Below are positions 54,001 to 64,000 of a stretch of 64,000 nucleotides of DNA, piece by piece. The notes under the pieces are model-generated. The model ran no database searches. It worked only from the letters and a program-made list of their open reading frames with translations, and had not been told where the DNA came from. Source of the DNA: Endomychus coccineus (lineage: Eukaryota; Arthropoda; Insecta; Coleoptera; Endomychidae). Within the stretch, counting starts at the first letter, position 1. Each line of letters begins with the position of its first letter. The stretch is from NCBI GenBank assembly GCA_958510875.1, contig OY294068.1, forward strand, positions 193,278,315 to 193,342,314, read 5' to 3'. Position numbers and translations under genes: made by a program.

Positions 54001-57000
54001 TAAAATCAATATTTAACGCTGATGAAACCTTGAATAACCAGTTATTTGTAAAAATGGTATTTCCTATGTTGAATGGGTATATCGAATCTGTGCTTATGTT
54101 TTGGATCATGTAATCGACTGGCAATGTTGATATCCGTTAAATTAGGTAACATTCATGTCCAGATTTGCATGTTTCGACCAAATAACAGCGTCTAATTTAG
54201 ATTGCGAAGTAAAACTAGAATTTCAAATAAGCACATTTTTATTCTACGAATTATGAGATAAATAGAATGGCCCACTATTAGCGTGTGTTTTATTATTTCA
54301 AACAATTTATATCAAAATCGATTATAATTCAATAGTAGCACAATTGTTTTATCAATGAAACTTTGAATCAAACCAAACAATCTTACTAATTTTGAAATTA
54401 AAAAAAATATGGTGACAATCAGCTTAGTAAATATGGAATTGTTGACATCCAATATACTGGGTTCCCCATAATAGACTACCCATTTTATATTATTAATAAA
54501 TTCCGTACGAGATAACTAAATAGGTTGTTCTCTGTGGGATTATCTTCTGTAGTCTTTGGGATTTAAGTAAATTATTAATCAAGTAGGCGCCTGTCACAAA
54601 TAAATTTTAAATTAATAATTTCGTGGAACACCATTTTTCTACGAGAAGTTTGTTAGTTCTCATCAATAATTATTTAATTTTTTTGCTTTGAGACATTATT
54701 TCAACATCCGTTTGAACTTTCATGGATTACTCAGTCCAACAACGTGTGTTTTGTGTAGAAACTTACATAAGGAGCAATTCGATAGAAGAAGTTAGGCGTG
54801 CATTCCGGCGTCAGTTTAATAACAACAATAGAGGTCGCGCGACAAATCGTAAAACTGTTAAGTTATGGGTTCGCCATTGGCGTGAAAATGGTTCTGTACA
54901 AAATTTGAAGAAGCCTGGACGTCGAAGAACAGTTCGTACACCAGAAAATATTGAACGAGTAAGAATTGCGTTTACGAGAAGTCCTAAAAGGTCTGCTAAT
55001 CGACAAACCCTTATCCTAGGAATATCGGAGGGAAGCTTAGATCGAATTCTTCAAAGGGATTTAAAATTTCATCCCTATGAATACGAAATGGCACAGCACC
55101 TAAGCAATCAAGATAAAGAAGCAAGTTTAGCATTTTATCAAGAAATTTTGGATTTACATCAAGGAGCAATTCACAGTCTCCTAATGACCGACGAAGCAAA
55201 TTTTTATTTTAACGGCATGGTCAATAAACAGAATTTTAGATACTGGAAAAATTAAAATCCTCGTGAAATCTTTACACAAAACCTCCATAATCCAAAAGTT
55301 GTTGTGTGCTGTGGAGTAGGATCTTTTGGTATTATTGGCCCTTATTATTTTGAGGATGAAAATAACCGCGCTGTAACAGTCTAACAGTAACATCCGAGCG
55401 CTAGGTTAATATGCTAGAGACATTTCTCATTCCAGAATTAAATAGACGAGTATTACTGAATAATGCCTTACTATTCCAATAAGATGGGGCAACAGCTCAT
55501 ACCGCCAGAAACTCAATGAGGGTCCTGCGAGAAATGTTTAATGGCCGACTCATTTATCGATTCGGAGATTTGCCTTGGCCTTCGAGGTCCCCCGACTCAA
55601 CGGCACCCGATTTTTTCCTGTGGGGATATTTAAAAGCCAAAGTGTTTGCGAGTCGTCCAGGTACAATCGAGGAACTGAAAGTCAAAATTCGTGAAGAAGT
55701 TGCAGGAATAGACGAAGGTTTGCTACGCCGTCTAATGAACCATTTTTTATCTAATATTGGAAAATGTGGAGGTCATTTAGAAGACGTGATTTTTAAAAGT
55801 TAGAATTAAATTAGCCAAATATTTATAAGTTATCATAAATCCCAAAGAGTTAGCTGTAATTTAGTAAAATAAAAAGTTTGTTTAGTTAACTAAAAAAAAT
55901 TTAATTCAAATATTAAAATTGGTAGTCTATTATGGGGAACCCAGTATAATAAAACAAGAAATGATACATTTGATCGCAACTTCTTTTATTTTTCAACATA
56001 ATCTCCTTCAACCCGATTCACTTCGTCCAACGCTTTTCAAATTTTTCGATGCCTTCCAAATAATACGATTTCGGCAATGACATCATCGTTGGCACCAAAT
56101 CTCTTTCTGCCGAGCCATTTCTTCGAATTCGGAAGTAGATAAAAATCGCAGTGGGCTAAATCTGGAGAATATGGTAGATGACGAACCAATTTGTACCGCA
56201 ATTCATGCAATTTTGCCATTGCAACTGCGGACCTGTGCGCCGGTGGGTTGTCCTGGAGAAAGAGCACTTTTCTCTTCGCCATTGGTCCAACAGCTCTGCT
56301 TAATATACGTTGGTGATCGTTTTGTCCTTTTCAAGATAATCGATATGGACGATAACGTGTGCATCCCAAAAAACTGTCGCCATGACTTTGTTGGCCGATA
56401 AACCAACATTGACCTTTTTCGGCTTCGATTCGCCAGGACAAGTCCACTATTTTGACTGTTCTTTAGTCTCTGGTGTGTTGTGATGAATCCATGTTTCGTC
56501 CACGGATAGGAAACGGCGCAAAAAAGTCCTTCTTATCGCCCTTGAACATCGCCAAACACATCTTTGAAGTCGTACAGTCGCGCTTATTGTCAACAGAGAG
56601 CAAATGCGACACCAATCTGGCAGATAGGCTTTCTTATATTCAAAAATTTATCCCAAATGTTCCTTACCCCTTCGGTTGAGATGCCCATAGCCTCAGCAAT
56701 CTCGTCCACTTACACTCGCCGATCGTCCAATATCACACCATGGTCTTTAACGACGATTTCTTCAAGGTTACTTGATTTCGATGGGTGTCAAAACAGAACT
56801 GAATGACATATCAGTCTGAAAATTTTAATACGTTCTAGTTAAAGATGGTACATCACAAACTTCACATCATCTTTTCAGTTTTTGTCTACAACAATTTATT
56901 AGATCCTTATTTTGGAAATACGTATCACTTGAAATCGGTGTACAGATCAAAGGCAAGGTTCGCAAAACAAAAACAAACCCACACGAAGAATCTTAACGTT

Positions 57001-60000
57001 TCTATTTTTAATAGTCACATATATCGTTTAAAATTAGGTCAACGTATAATTGGCACTGACTTGCGCAGAATAATACTACCTACCGCAAGAGAGTTCATTA
57101 TGAAAGATATAACATGTAAAATATAATTAGAAGCAAGAAAATATAGCATTATAAATAATTCTGATTCTCACTGCCAAGTTCGTGAAGAAATTGTGAACAA
57201 TAAACATGTACCCAATTCGATATCAACGGAAATAAATGGTGCGTAAAATGAAACAACCAGGAGTACATCGATTCACTAGCTGGAAAGCGTGGGTATTTTC
57301 TATTTCCGTTGATATAGGAATTAACTCGAATCGATAATATAGCAATTTAAGGAATTCTGATTAAAAACGTCAGGTAAATTACGTACGTCCTTAGAGCTTT
57401 CGCTTTCTCATCTACATAAAATTATACACAATGATTGAAGTATCATTTATTATTCTATGAATAAAGTACAATACAAAATAATAATGAGAATTAATAATTA
57501 TATTGAAGCCTAGCTCTATAAAAGAAGCAAATGAGTGTAGCACTTTGTCTCAAGTACCTTGTTTAGACAAACTAAAAATCAATCGACACTGAATTCATTC
57601 TGTTCAGATATTTCTATTCTACTTACACGTACACTGCCCATAACAAAGATTGGCTGGTCGCAACTGAAATAGGAATTGCTAGGACACAGCCAACGCAAAC
57701 GTAAAATTTATAATAAAATATGTGTTTCGGGGAGAAAACTATTAATTACCAAGGTTCTTGACAAATATGCGTATTAGTAGTGTCATATATCTGATAATAT
57801 CAGATTTCATAATTTGAAACAGTTTTCTTCTTCTTTAAGAACACAGTTTGTTTTCTTATAGTTAGATGTCGCTAAACTACAGGCAATCTGCGAGTCAAGT
57901 GATTTACAAATGAACTACAGATTGTTTTTGTTGTTTATGCAAATACGGTCTCAAACAAGACTGAATTTAGTTTACCCTAATACTACTTCGATATGCACTT
58001 TACCTAGCCGATCGTCCAATATCATACCAAGGATTTTATCGACGACTTCTGGCGTTGTCATCTCAATTGGACGATCATAACGTTCGGCGTCATACTACTA
58101 CAAAGAAAATCAGTAAACCAAATTGTGAATCGTTCCAAACGATGGTGAGGAGTCCCCATAAAGTGTAACAAGAGATGCTTTGGGTAACGTTTCAAAAATC
58201 TGCAAGGTTGCTTGCTTTCGATGGGTGTCAAAACAGAACTGAATGACACATCAGTCTGAAAATTTTAATGCGTTCTAGTTAAAAATGGTACATCACAAAT
58301 GTCACATGGGATTTTTCATTGTGGCGCCATCTGTTTTATTTTTCCCATGGACTTTTCACCTTCCCCTTGTAAATAACGTTATCAGCCAGCATTTAAAAAA
58401 TAATGAGAAATAAGTAGCTGCCTAGATTCGATCCTCGAAACTAAAAGAATGTCCAGTCTTATATCAGAAAATATGGAAATAATATATTTTAAAGGCTAGA
58501 GTTCCTCATAGCTGTTCAATTATTTAGTTCTTGAATATTGAAATATCTATCTATCAATTCCTTCTCCACAAAATACTTTGTAGATTGAAGTCGAGGGTTT
58601 GTAATTGTTGTTGTGACACTAATTTAGGTTACAAAAATCATTCCATAACTGGATGATGTATTGTCGAGTTTAGTAAACATTATGTAACTGGAGTTATTAT
58701 CTGAATATTTCATAAAAATATGAATAAATTATGGCGGAGTATGTGATGAAAGGATTTCGTTGTTCGCATCGAACTCATCATGCAGTCTAGTGTTGGATGT
58801 TTAGAAATTCGAGTCGCTAATCATGTGTTTGTATGCTCAATACACGATACGAATAACGATGTGTAGACTGTAGATTCCATAGATATGAAAAGAGACATGA
58901 ATGAGCCATTAACCGGTATAACAAGGTCCAATTTTTTTACCTCGTTCTACGTCTATGAGAAACTTTCTCCAATTTCTTCGAAATCGTGTGGTATTATATA
59001 TAATACTTTTTTTTACATTAATACCTACTCTATTCTTCATCTCTGTGAACTAGATCTGCGCCGAGTTCTTACAGGCTGGAATGATCTCCAAGTTCGAACG
59101 CAGCGAAGACCGAATTGTGCCCAAAACCCCGATGATTAGAACCACCAATACGACCTTGTGGCCTAGGTATAGCGTACAGAGGTCGAATAGAAGATCTTGA
59201 TCCTTTTTTTTATCCTCTTACAAGAGTATGTTCTTCTCTGCCGGAATTCGATGACTACGTAGTGTTTGTTTGGTTATCGAGGAAGACAACGTCAGGCCTA
59301 CAGCTGATAGACCAAGGTGTTGATTACGCCATCTTGACATAGCGGGGCATCGAATATCATTGTGTTCATTAATGGTCTATTATCCTTTCAGGTTCAGGTT
59401 TATATATACAAAAATATAGGACTCTGACGGGACCAAAGTGGCGCAAATAGATACCTACTACTGTAGAGTGTAATATTATATAATTCAGTTTATAGTATCA
59501 ATCATTTTCCACTTTGACATTGATATAGCCATTTTGCAAACTTGTGTAAACTGAATTTAAAGCTGAGATTCGAAAAACGCGATGTACTAATTGGCTCTTC
59601 AAGTACCTATAGCTCGTTTTTCGAATATAGCTTTAAATTCAGTTTATATACGTCTTTGATAATATTTAATCTTTAATTATTTCATACGATAATAATATAT
59701 TACAGTTTCTACTTAATTGGACCATGAATGAGAGCGTCCACAATTTGAATATTACAATTATTGACTGAAATTAGCAAAAATGCTTGACGTTCAATAGTTC
59801 TAATATTTCTATAATGAATAAATTGATTGGTAACGTATGATTAAATGGCCTTCCGAAATAAATCGTTCATTGACATAGTTTATAACGTCTAATGCCAAAA
59901 CTTCTAGAAACGAGAAGAATTTGATTAAATGTGCAATTTAACGCACCAAAAAGCTTTCACTACTTAATTACTGTGACTATTAAAATAATTACAATTGTAA

Positions 60001-63000
60001 ATTGATTAAACACACTTGCTACTTCTATGGTGAAAGTATTTGCAAATTAATAACAAAACAACAGCTTGTTAATAACATTTAACAGCTCCTCAAACTATTA
60101 AAACAGTTTCTCTCATAATCAAATTCAACTTTGATGATATCATCTGATGAAACCAGTGAAGAATTCACACGTTATTTCGCTCAAAGAAGTCTGACATTCT
60201 TTTATCTAAAGAGAAATGCTTGTGTATAACGATTCTTTTGTTTGTACTCCTTGTTAGCAAACTGTATGTTAATTGGTCTGTCCGCCTCTTTGTTATTCTA
60301 TAAGCGATTTTTTATTCGGATACGTATTGTGATTCCGTAGATATCAAATTTGGGAATCAGCTTAGAATGTTGAGCGGTAAATATAAGTATATGAGACAAA
60401 CAACTTTTCGTTACTACTTTGGTCGAGGAAATATTTCAGGGTACTTAAGTGACTTAATTTAGCCAGTTAGACGTCCAATTTTCACAATCTGGGTTTAAAG
60501 ATGGCAAAGCTTTTAAAAACTATGCGGTGTGATTCAAAACAACAAGTATGATACAAAATAATTTAATGTTGCGCATGAACTCACCTTATATGCTAATAAA
60601 TATCTTTAGTATAATGAAATATACATATAATGTAGCTGAAAGTAGAGTTGTACGCCAAACTTTGTCGCTTACTATCAAGTTTTCTCTCAGATGGGGTGGT
60701 TGGTAGAGTATCCTCTCATACAATGAACGCTGGTGTTTCACAGGGATATGTCTTGGCACCTACTTTGTTTCTGCTCCATATACCTGTCCCGTCGACAACT
60801 TTGCAACCCTACACCCCCCACCCCCCCAAATATAACCACCCATCCAACGCATTGATTTTGGTGGTGCGGAATGATCCTGAGGGTCCATAGAACCCATTGC
60901 AAAAATAATTTTCTGTATCCGAGCTGTTTCCTCGTTTTGCCATATTTTCCGGCTTATTTACTGAACTGTATGTCTGGTCATATAGTTCTTTTGTTACATT
61001 GCATAAGTTTGAAAATCATTATCTCTTCAAGAAATGAGGGATTTTGATATCATTGTCAATACAAATGGTAAACAGTTGGGAAAGTTGAAATATAATGTTT
61101 TTCATAACTTATTCAATCACTCAATAATAATATAAACACTGATGCAAATCAAATGTAATTATTTGAACGCTGAGCTTTCATGCTTTAATGAACATTCACT
61201 TTCCGCAATAGATGTTATCATTTAAATACAATTTGTGAACGTAGGTAGAGGTAGGCTATTATTTATTCTTTAAAAACATAATAAAAACGCATTGCCTTAT
61301 CACTAAAAGATAATTGGTTTCCTGTCTACGTAGTATTCAGAGGCTTGATAAAATTCAGTTATTGGCATCAACGATCCGCGAGATGCAATATAACGATTCT
61401 TCCAGGCCACGTATAAAGAAGGGCCTTAGTTTCAGTTTGCAAGAATTAAAACGTGAAATTGAAAATTTAGATGGTGAATATGATTATGATGATGTGAGTA
61501 GATATTATACTATTTGCAATACCTACTTCCGTCTATTGTGAACAATATTAATTTTACTGCCATAACTTCGTATATAAATTCCTAGCAAATTTTAATGGCA
61601 GTCATTAAAGCATTGTCATTTCTGTAATTAAGGTTCTTCCAAGGCGGTTCTGTGTGTTATGAATGGTATATTTCATTATGATTTCATTTACTTCGAGAAC
61701 ATAATTTTTTACAATTCGTAATATAAATTCTTAGAATACTTTAATTATAATTTCCATTATCAAGCGAAGATCATTAGAGGTCAAGCGGTATAAAGGATAC
61801 CAGCTTGAAAACAATTGATTGTTGAATCCAATCAATTACACTCATGAATTAACATTTTCAAATCAGAATTTTTGCAGTGAAAATAATATTGTTAAATGAT
61901 CATTGAAACGGTTCAAGGACAAATTAGAATAATATGGGAATGTCAACATACAAAATACAATTAACATTTGTTATTGTTCCATTACAAATGTGAAGGCAAT
62001 TTTCCAAATTAATTTATTAATTTTAATCCATACTGTAATAAGTGAAATATGTTATTACTTTATTTGCTTGTCGTGTCATTTTTCGAGAAAAAAACTTACA
62101 TTCATTGTTTAAGGGATGGACCTTCCCAATAACTCTAACATCGAGAGCTACATGCCAGAAATTATCAGCAGACAATTAGACACATTCTGCTTGGTCTCAA
62201 TGGCAAAAAGGCTAATGTTATCAAGAAATGTGCCTCGGAATTAACACAAGTTCTAGACAGGTTGTTTACAATTTCATACACACTGAAGGTATCCAACCAA
62301 TCTCAAAAAGATGAAAGGACTAATAACATGGAGCTCATTATCTAGAGAGCTCGAATAATGTGAACGATCTCTAGCAATGAATATCCAAAGCATTTGACCG
62401 AAATTAGCACCAAGACCTTCTTGGGAATCTTCCGTCATATGGTTTGCCACCTTAACTTTCGCTTACTATCGACTTTTCTCTGATATATCGTGGTTGTCGT
62501 GGTTGGCGGAGTATCCTCCTATACACTGGCTTTCAACACTGGTGTGTCACAAGGATCTGTCTTGACACCAACTTTGTTTTTGCTCCGAATGCCCCAATTC
62601 GTTTTGTACTTTCGCCAAAGCAATTGGTAGAAATTTCACTTCCAGTTCATTGTCTCCTCTAACCAATGATGATGGCACACTGGCTACTACACATCACGAA
62701 AAAGTCACACTTTTTGTTGGGATGTTTGCAGCAAATTCCAAATTGGATTCACAAGGGAAGAACACTCCTAATATTGCTGCCATCGATAGCCATATGCCTG
62801 AAATTGTCTTTCGTCTGCGCACAATTAAGCGCATTCTGCTTGATGTCAAAACCAAAAAGTCTATGGGTCAAGAATGTGCACCTGAATTAACACCAGTATG
62901 TTTACCCTTTCATGCAAACTTCCAACTGGAAGACAGATATTGTTCAAACAATTCCATAAAAGGGAAAGAAGACCCTTCCTAACAATTATAGACTCTTTGC

Positions 63001-63854
63001 ACTATTCTCTGTGATCTCTAAAGTAATGGAGAAAGCAATCAACATGGAGCTCATCCAAGACCTAGAGAGCTCCAAAATGTCGAATGACCCGCAACATGGT
63101 TTTCGTCTGCAGAGATCAACAGGAAATCTGATTGTCTACGTAACACATGTATGGCAGGGGAATCTCTAGATGTAGCATCGGATAGCTCCAAAGCATTTGA
63201 CATCGTAGAAAGGTGGGAGAACTCTCACTTTTCTATAGATATTTCCATGGTCGGTGTTTACCGGAAATCTCGTCTGTTGTTCCACCACGAGAGATTCCAG
63301 ATAGGCAGACTAGACGAGCTGAAACTAGTCACCCCTTCATTGTCAAACTCGAGACATGCCTCCTCCCAACATTCCACCGTTCACACTATGTTCTGTGAAC
63401 ATTGTAGATTTTCCTCTGGTATAGTCAAAATATTTATAAGTATTTGAATATTTCTAACGTAATTGCCAAGTTGATACAACAAAGTTTAAAATACAATCCC
63501 GTTTTGAATTAAATTTTTTAATAACCTCTCCTTATCTATATTACGAATAATTTACATAAACTCTAACCATCAAATGCTGTTCACCTTATATTCTCTCAAT
63601 AGTTATATTAGTGTTTGTATATCAAATCCATCATTAGCTTAATTCTACAAAGTCTTTTTATTTACAGGAAGCTCATAACATGGTCAGACAGGCTAACGAA
63701 AAACAAGCTGCCGCAGAAAAAGCGCTCAACGAAAGCCAAATGAAAGTGGATGTTCTTACTGCAGAAGTAGCTGCTCTCAAAACTTTGGTCTTAACGTCCA
63801 CTCCTAGTCACCCAAATCCACATCTACATCCACAAATCGATCGTAGAGAAGAAG
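51056..63854 (+). CDS. RAB3IP-like: Rab guanine-nucleotide exchange factor, Rabin8/RAB3IL1-like (Sec2 domain), 3' incomplete
   Basis: Two coding exons, 51056-51709 and 63668-63854, joined in phase 0. The second ends in phase 1 at GAAG|GTAAGC, so the gene continues past the window. The first exon starts with ATG directly after the acceptor TTTGCAG, implying noncoding exon(s) upstream. Residues 1 to about 160 are low-complexity and acidic/Ser-rich ([30 protein letters not shown]). From about residue 165 a coiled coil runs [20 protein letters not shown] ... [15 protein letters not shown], then [20 protein letters not shown] ... [18 protein letters not shown] to about residue 264. This is the Sec2 coiled coil; the SLF.EA.. 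stretch lies at its Rab-binding site. Family role: GDP/GTP exchange on Rab8-type GTPases (Sec4 in yeast), driving exocytic and ciliary vesicle transport at membranes. The 11,958-bp intron splits the Sec2 domain inside SLFQ|EAHN and is full of transposons. Confidence 0.92.
52139..53072. mobile_element. 934-bp foldback element (arms about 420 bp)
   Basis: Almost the whole element is one imperfect palindrome centred near 52,600. TACAGGGTGTT at the left end is matched by AACACCCTGTA at the right. Long matching blocks include GACCGTTTTCGAGAAAAATC / GATTTTTTTCGAAAACGGTC and GGGGTAGTGGTTGTTTTTCT with its complement. TA flanks both ends (52137-52138, 53073-53074). No protein. It resembles long-TIR non-autonomous DNA transposons with TA targets. 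Confidence 0.85.
53075..54452. other. Intron sequence, nothing recognised
   Basis: AT-rich intron DNA of the Rab GEF gene. No coding or repeat structure found. Confidence 0.4.
54455..55946 (+). mobile_element. Tc1/mariner-superfamily element, DD41D-like
   Basis: 1,492 bp with perfect 26-bp terminal inverted repeats starting TACTGGGTTCCCCATAATAG, flanked by TA on both sides (54453-54454, 55947-55948). The transposase begins [20 protein letters not shown] at 54722, with an N-terminal helix-turn-helix region ([36 protein letters not shown]). First acidic motif [13 protein letters not shown]; second [12 protein letters not shown]; third [19 protein letters not shown]. By eye 41 residues lie between the second and third Asp. 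Lesions: stop at 55253, a duplicated CTAACAGT-type 8-mer near 55380, and a stop just before DGATAH. It is therefore inactive, though its ends are intact. Confidence 0.88.
55985..56830 (-). pseudogene. Mariner (DD34D) transposase remnant
   Basis: Minus strand. Start [12 protein letters not shown] near 56806, then a jump to [38 protein letters not shown] (first Asp region), [20 protein letters not shown] (second Asp), [20 protein letters not shown] (third Asp), ending near FEKRWTK-type sequence. The spacing between second and third Asp is 34, defining DD34D mariner. The N-terminal HTH is mostly deleted and the frame is broken several times. It lies directly next to the DD41D element. Confidence 0.85.
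57212..57322. repeat. About 110-bp inverted-repeat element
   Basis: AATTCGATATCAACGGAAAT (57210-57229 region) and ATTTCCGTTGATATAGGAATT (57300-57320) are inverted copies with one small indel. The core ATATCAACGGAAATA is perfect. It is probably a minute MITE. Confidence 0.5.
58000..58385 (-). pseudogene. Mariner N-terminal remnant with 5' end
   Basis: Minus strand: the TACAAGGGGAAGGTGAAAAG end at 58364-58383, an untranslated part (GGCGCCACAATGAAAAATCC), [15 protein letters not shown] at 58249, [20 protein letters not shown], then after a stop [23 protein letters not shown] sequence. Same start as the remnant at 55985-56830. The catalytic half is absent. Confidence 0.65.
58400..60635. other. 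Intron sequence with one long hairpin
   Basis: No gene recognised. At 59548-59579 AAACTGAATTTAAAGCTGAG and onward pairs with 59614-59645, two-base mismatch region aside, across a 34-nt loop, giving a hairpin of about 98 nt. The GC-richer patch 59040-59380 is unplaced. Confidence 0.45.
60640..60795 (+). pseudogene. LINE reverse-transcriptase fragment
   Basis: Plus strand reads [57 protein letters not shown] is the RT motif usually [17 protein letters not shown]. The fragment is about 50 codons long and ends abruptly in C-rich unrelated sequence. Confidence 0.75.
60800..62095. other. Intron sequence
   Basis: AT-rich. Apart from the candidate exon at 61341-61493 nothing is recognised. Confidence 0.35.
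61341..61493 (+). other. Candidate cassette or orphan exon in the Rab GEF intron
   Basis: A 153-nt segment with acceptor TAGTATTCAG (61331-61340) and consensus donor GAT|GTGAGT (61494). It is open in one frame, phase 0 at both ends: [51 protein letters not shown]. The composition is protein-like (mixed charged and hydrophobic), unlike the surrounding AT-rich DNA. It would insert in frame between SLFQ and EAHN of the Rab GEF, although that would break the Sec2 coil. It could also belong to a nested gene. No family recognised. Confidence 0.3.
62100..63445 (+). pseudogene. Overlapping degenerate LINE copies (RT ORF)
   Basis: Plus-strand pieces: [20 protein letters not shown] near 62140 (copy 1), a [19 protein letters not shown] motif near 62540, then copy 2: [20 protein letters not shown] and [16 protein letters not shown] at 62800-62900, [20 protein letters not shown] near 62995-63050, and [20 protein letters not shown] near 63090. 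Next [13 protein letters not shown] jumps into the C-terminal block ([36 protein letters not shown]) and the ATAGTCAAAATATTTATAAG tail. Same family as 2799-5207 and 27659-28240, showing both RT and 3' parts with internal deletions. Confidence 0.8.
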
Positions 63855-64000
63855 GTAAGCGACAACTTTGAAGTATTCTACAATACAAAGTTGCCACTGA
63901 TCACACCAGATTTAGAACCTTTGATTTTTACCTATTTCGACGCAATGACCGAGTTAAAAATGCTTCCATTCGTAATCGTCCTTGTCAAATATTAACTTAT

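Noticed and set aside
56845..57126. 93-codon open frame starting ATGGTACATCACAAAC
   Set aside because: The start lies in mariner terminal sequence and the product resembles nothing; likely chance.

Overview
This is a stretch of an animal nuclear genome, almost certainly an insect. The genes are intron-rich with GT-AG introns, the DNA is AT-rich, and coding exons are sparse among many decayed transposons of insect type: Penelope-like, Jockey/R1/CR1-like LINEs, hAT, mariner, pogo-like and P-like. A beetle is my guess from the general look of the transposons and lipases; that is inference. I see no bacterial genes, CRISPR array, rRNA or tRNA.

Two host loci are clear. (1) 984-21592, plus strand: a tandem pair of acid lipase genes (lysosomal acid lipase / lipase 3-like, alpha/beta hydrolase). 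Lipase A (984-5856) has six visible exons and lacks its signal-peptide exon. Lipase B (10064-21592) is complete in seven exons and encodes 422 residues. The internal exons match one for one in length (190, 115, 247, 156 and 231 nt) and phase, so they are a recent duplication. Both keep Ser-Asp-His and both have GHSMG as the nucleophile elbow. (2) 51056-63854, plus strand: the first two recognised coding exons of a Rab GEF of the RAB3IP/RAB3IL1 (Rabin8, Sec2-domain) family, split by a 12-kb intron; the gene runs off the right edge.

The space between and inside these genes is transposon-derived. Lipase A's last intron holds a LINE fragment split by a 1,864-bp hAT element with a perfect 8-bp target duplication. 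Lipase B's introns hold a 157-bp tandem array (8 units plus one inverted unit), several inverted-repeat elements and an antisense LINE. From 28.8 to 49 kb there are Penelope-like elements: one with inverted terminal repeats and a GIY-YIG endonuclease remnant (28819-29871), one that is a 1.04-kb near-perfect palindrome (42867-43902), and further RT remnants. Their repeats carry hammerhead-ribozyme-like motifs. Also here are two R1/Jockey-like LINE 3' ends and a P-like element with a THAP exon. The Rab GEF intron carries a 934-bp foldback element, a DD41D-type Tc1/mariner-like element with terminal repeats and TA duplications, a mariner (DD34D) pseudogene, LINE fragments and one unexplained, splice-site-bounded open segment (61341-61493).

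The most interesting material is the Penelope/hammerhead set, and a dispersed repeat family sharing a GGGTCGCTGA box that recurs with about 150-bp spacing at several loci.
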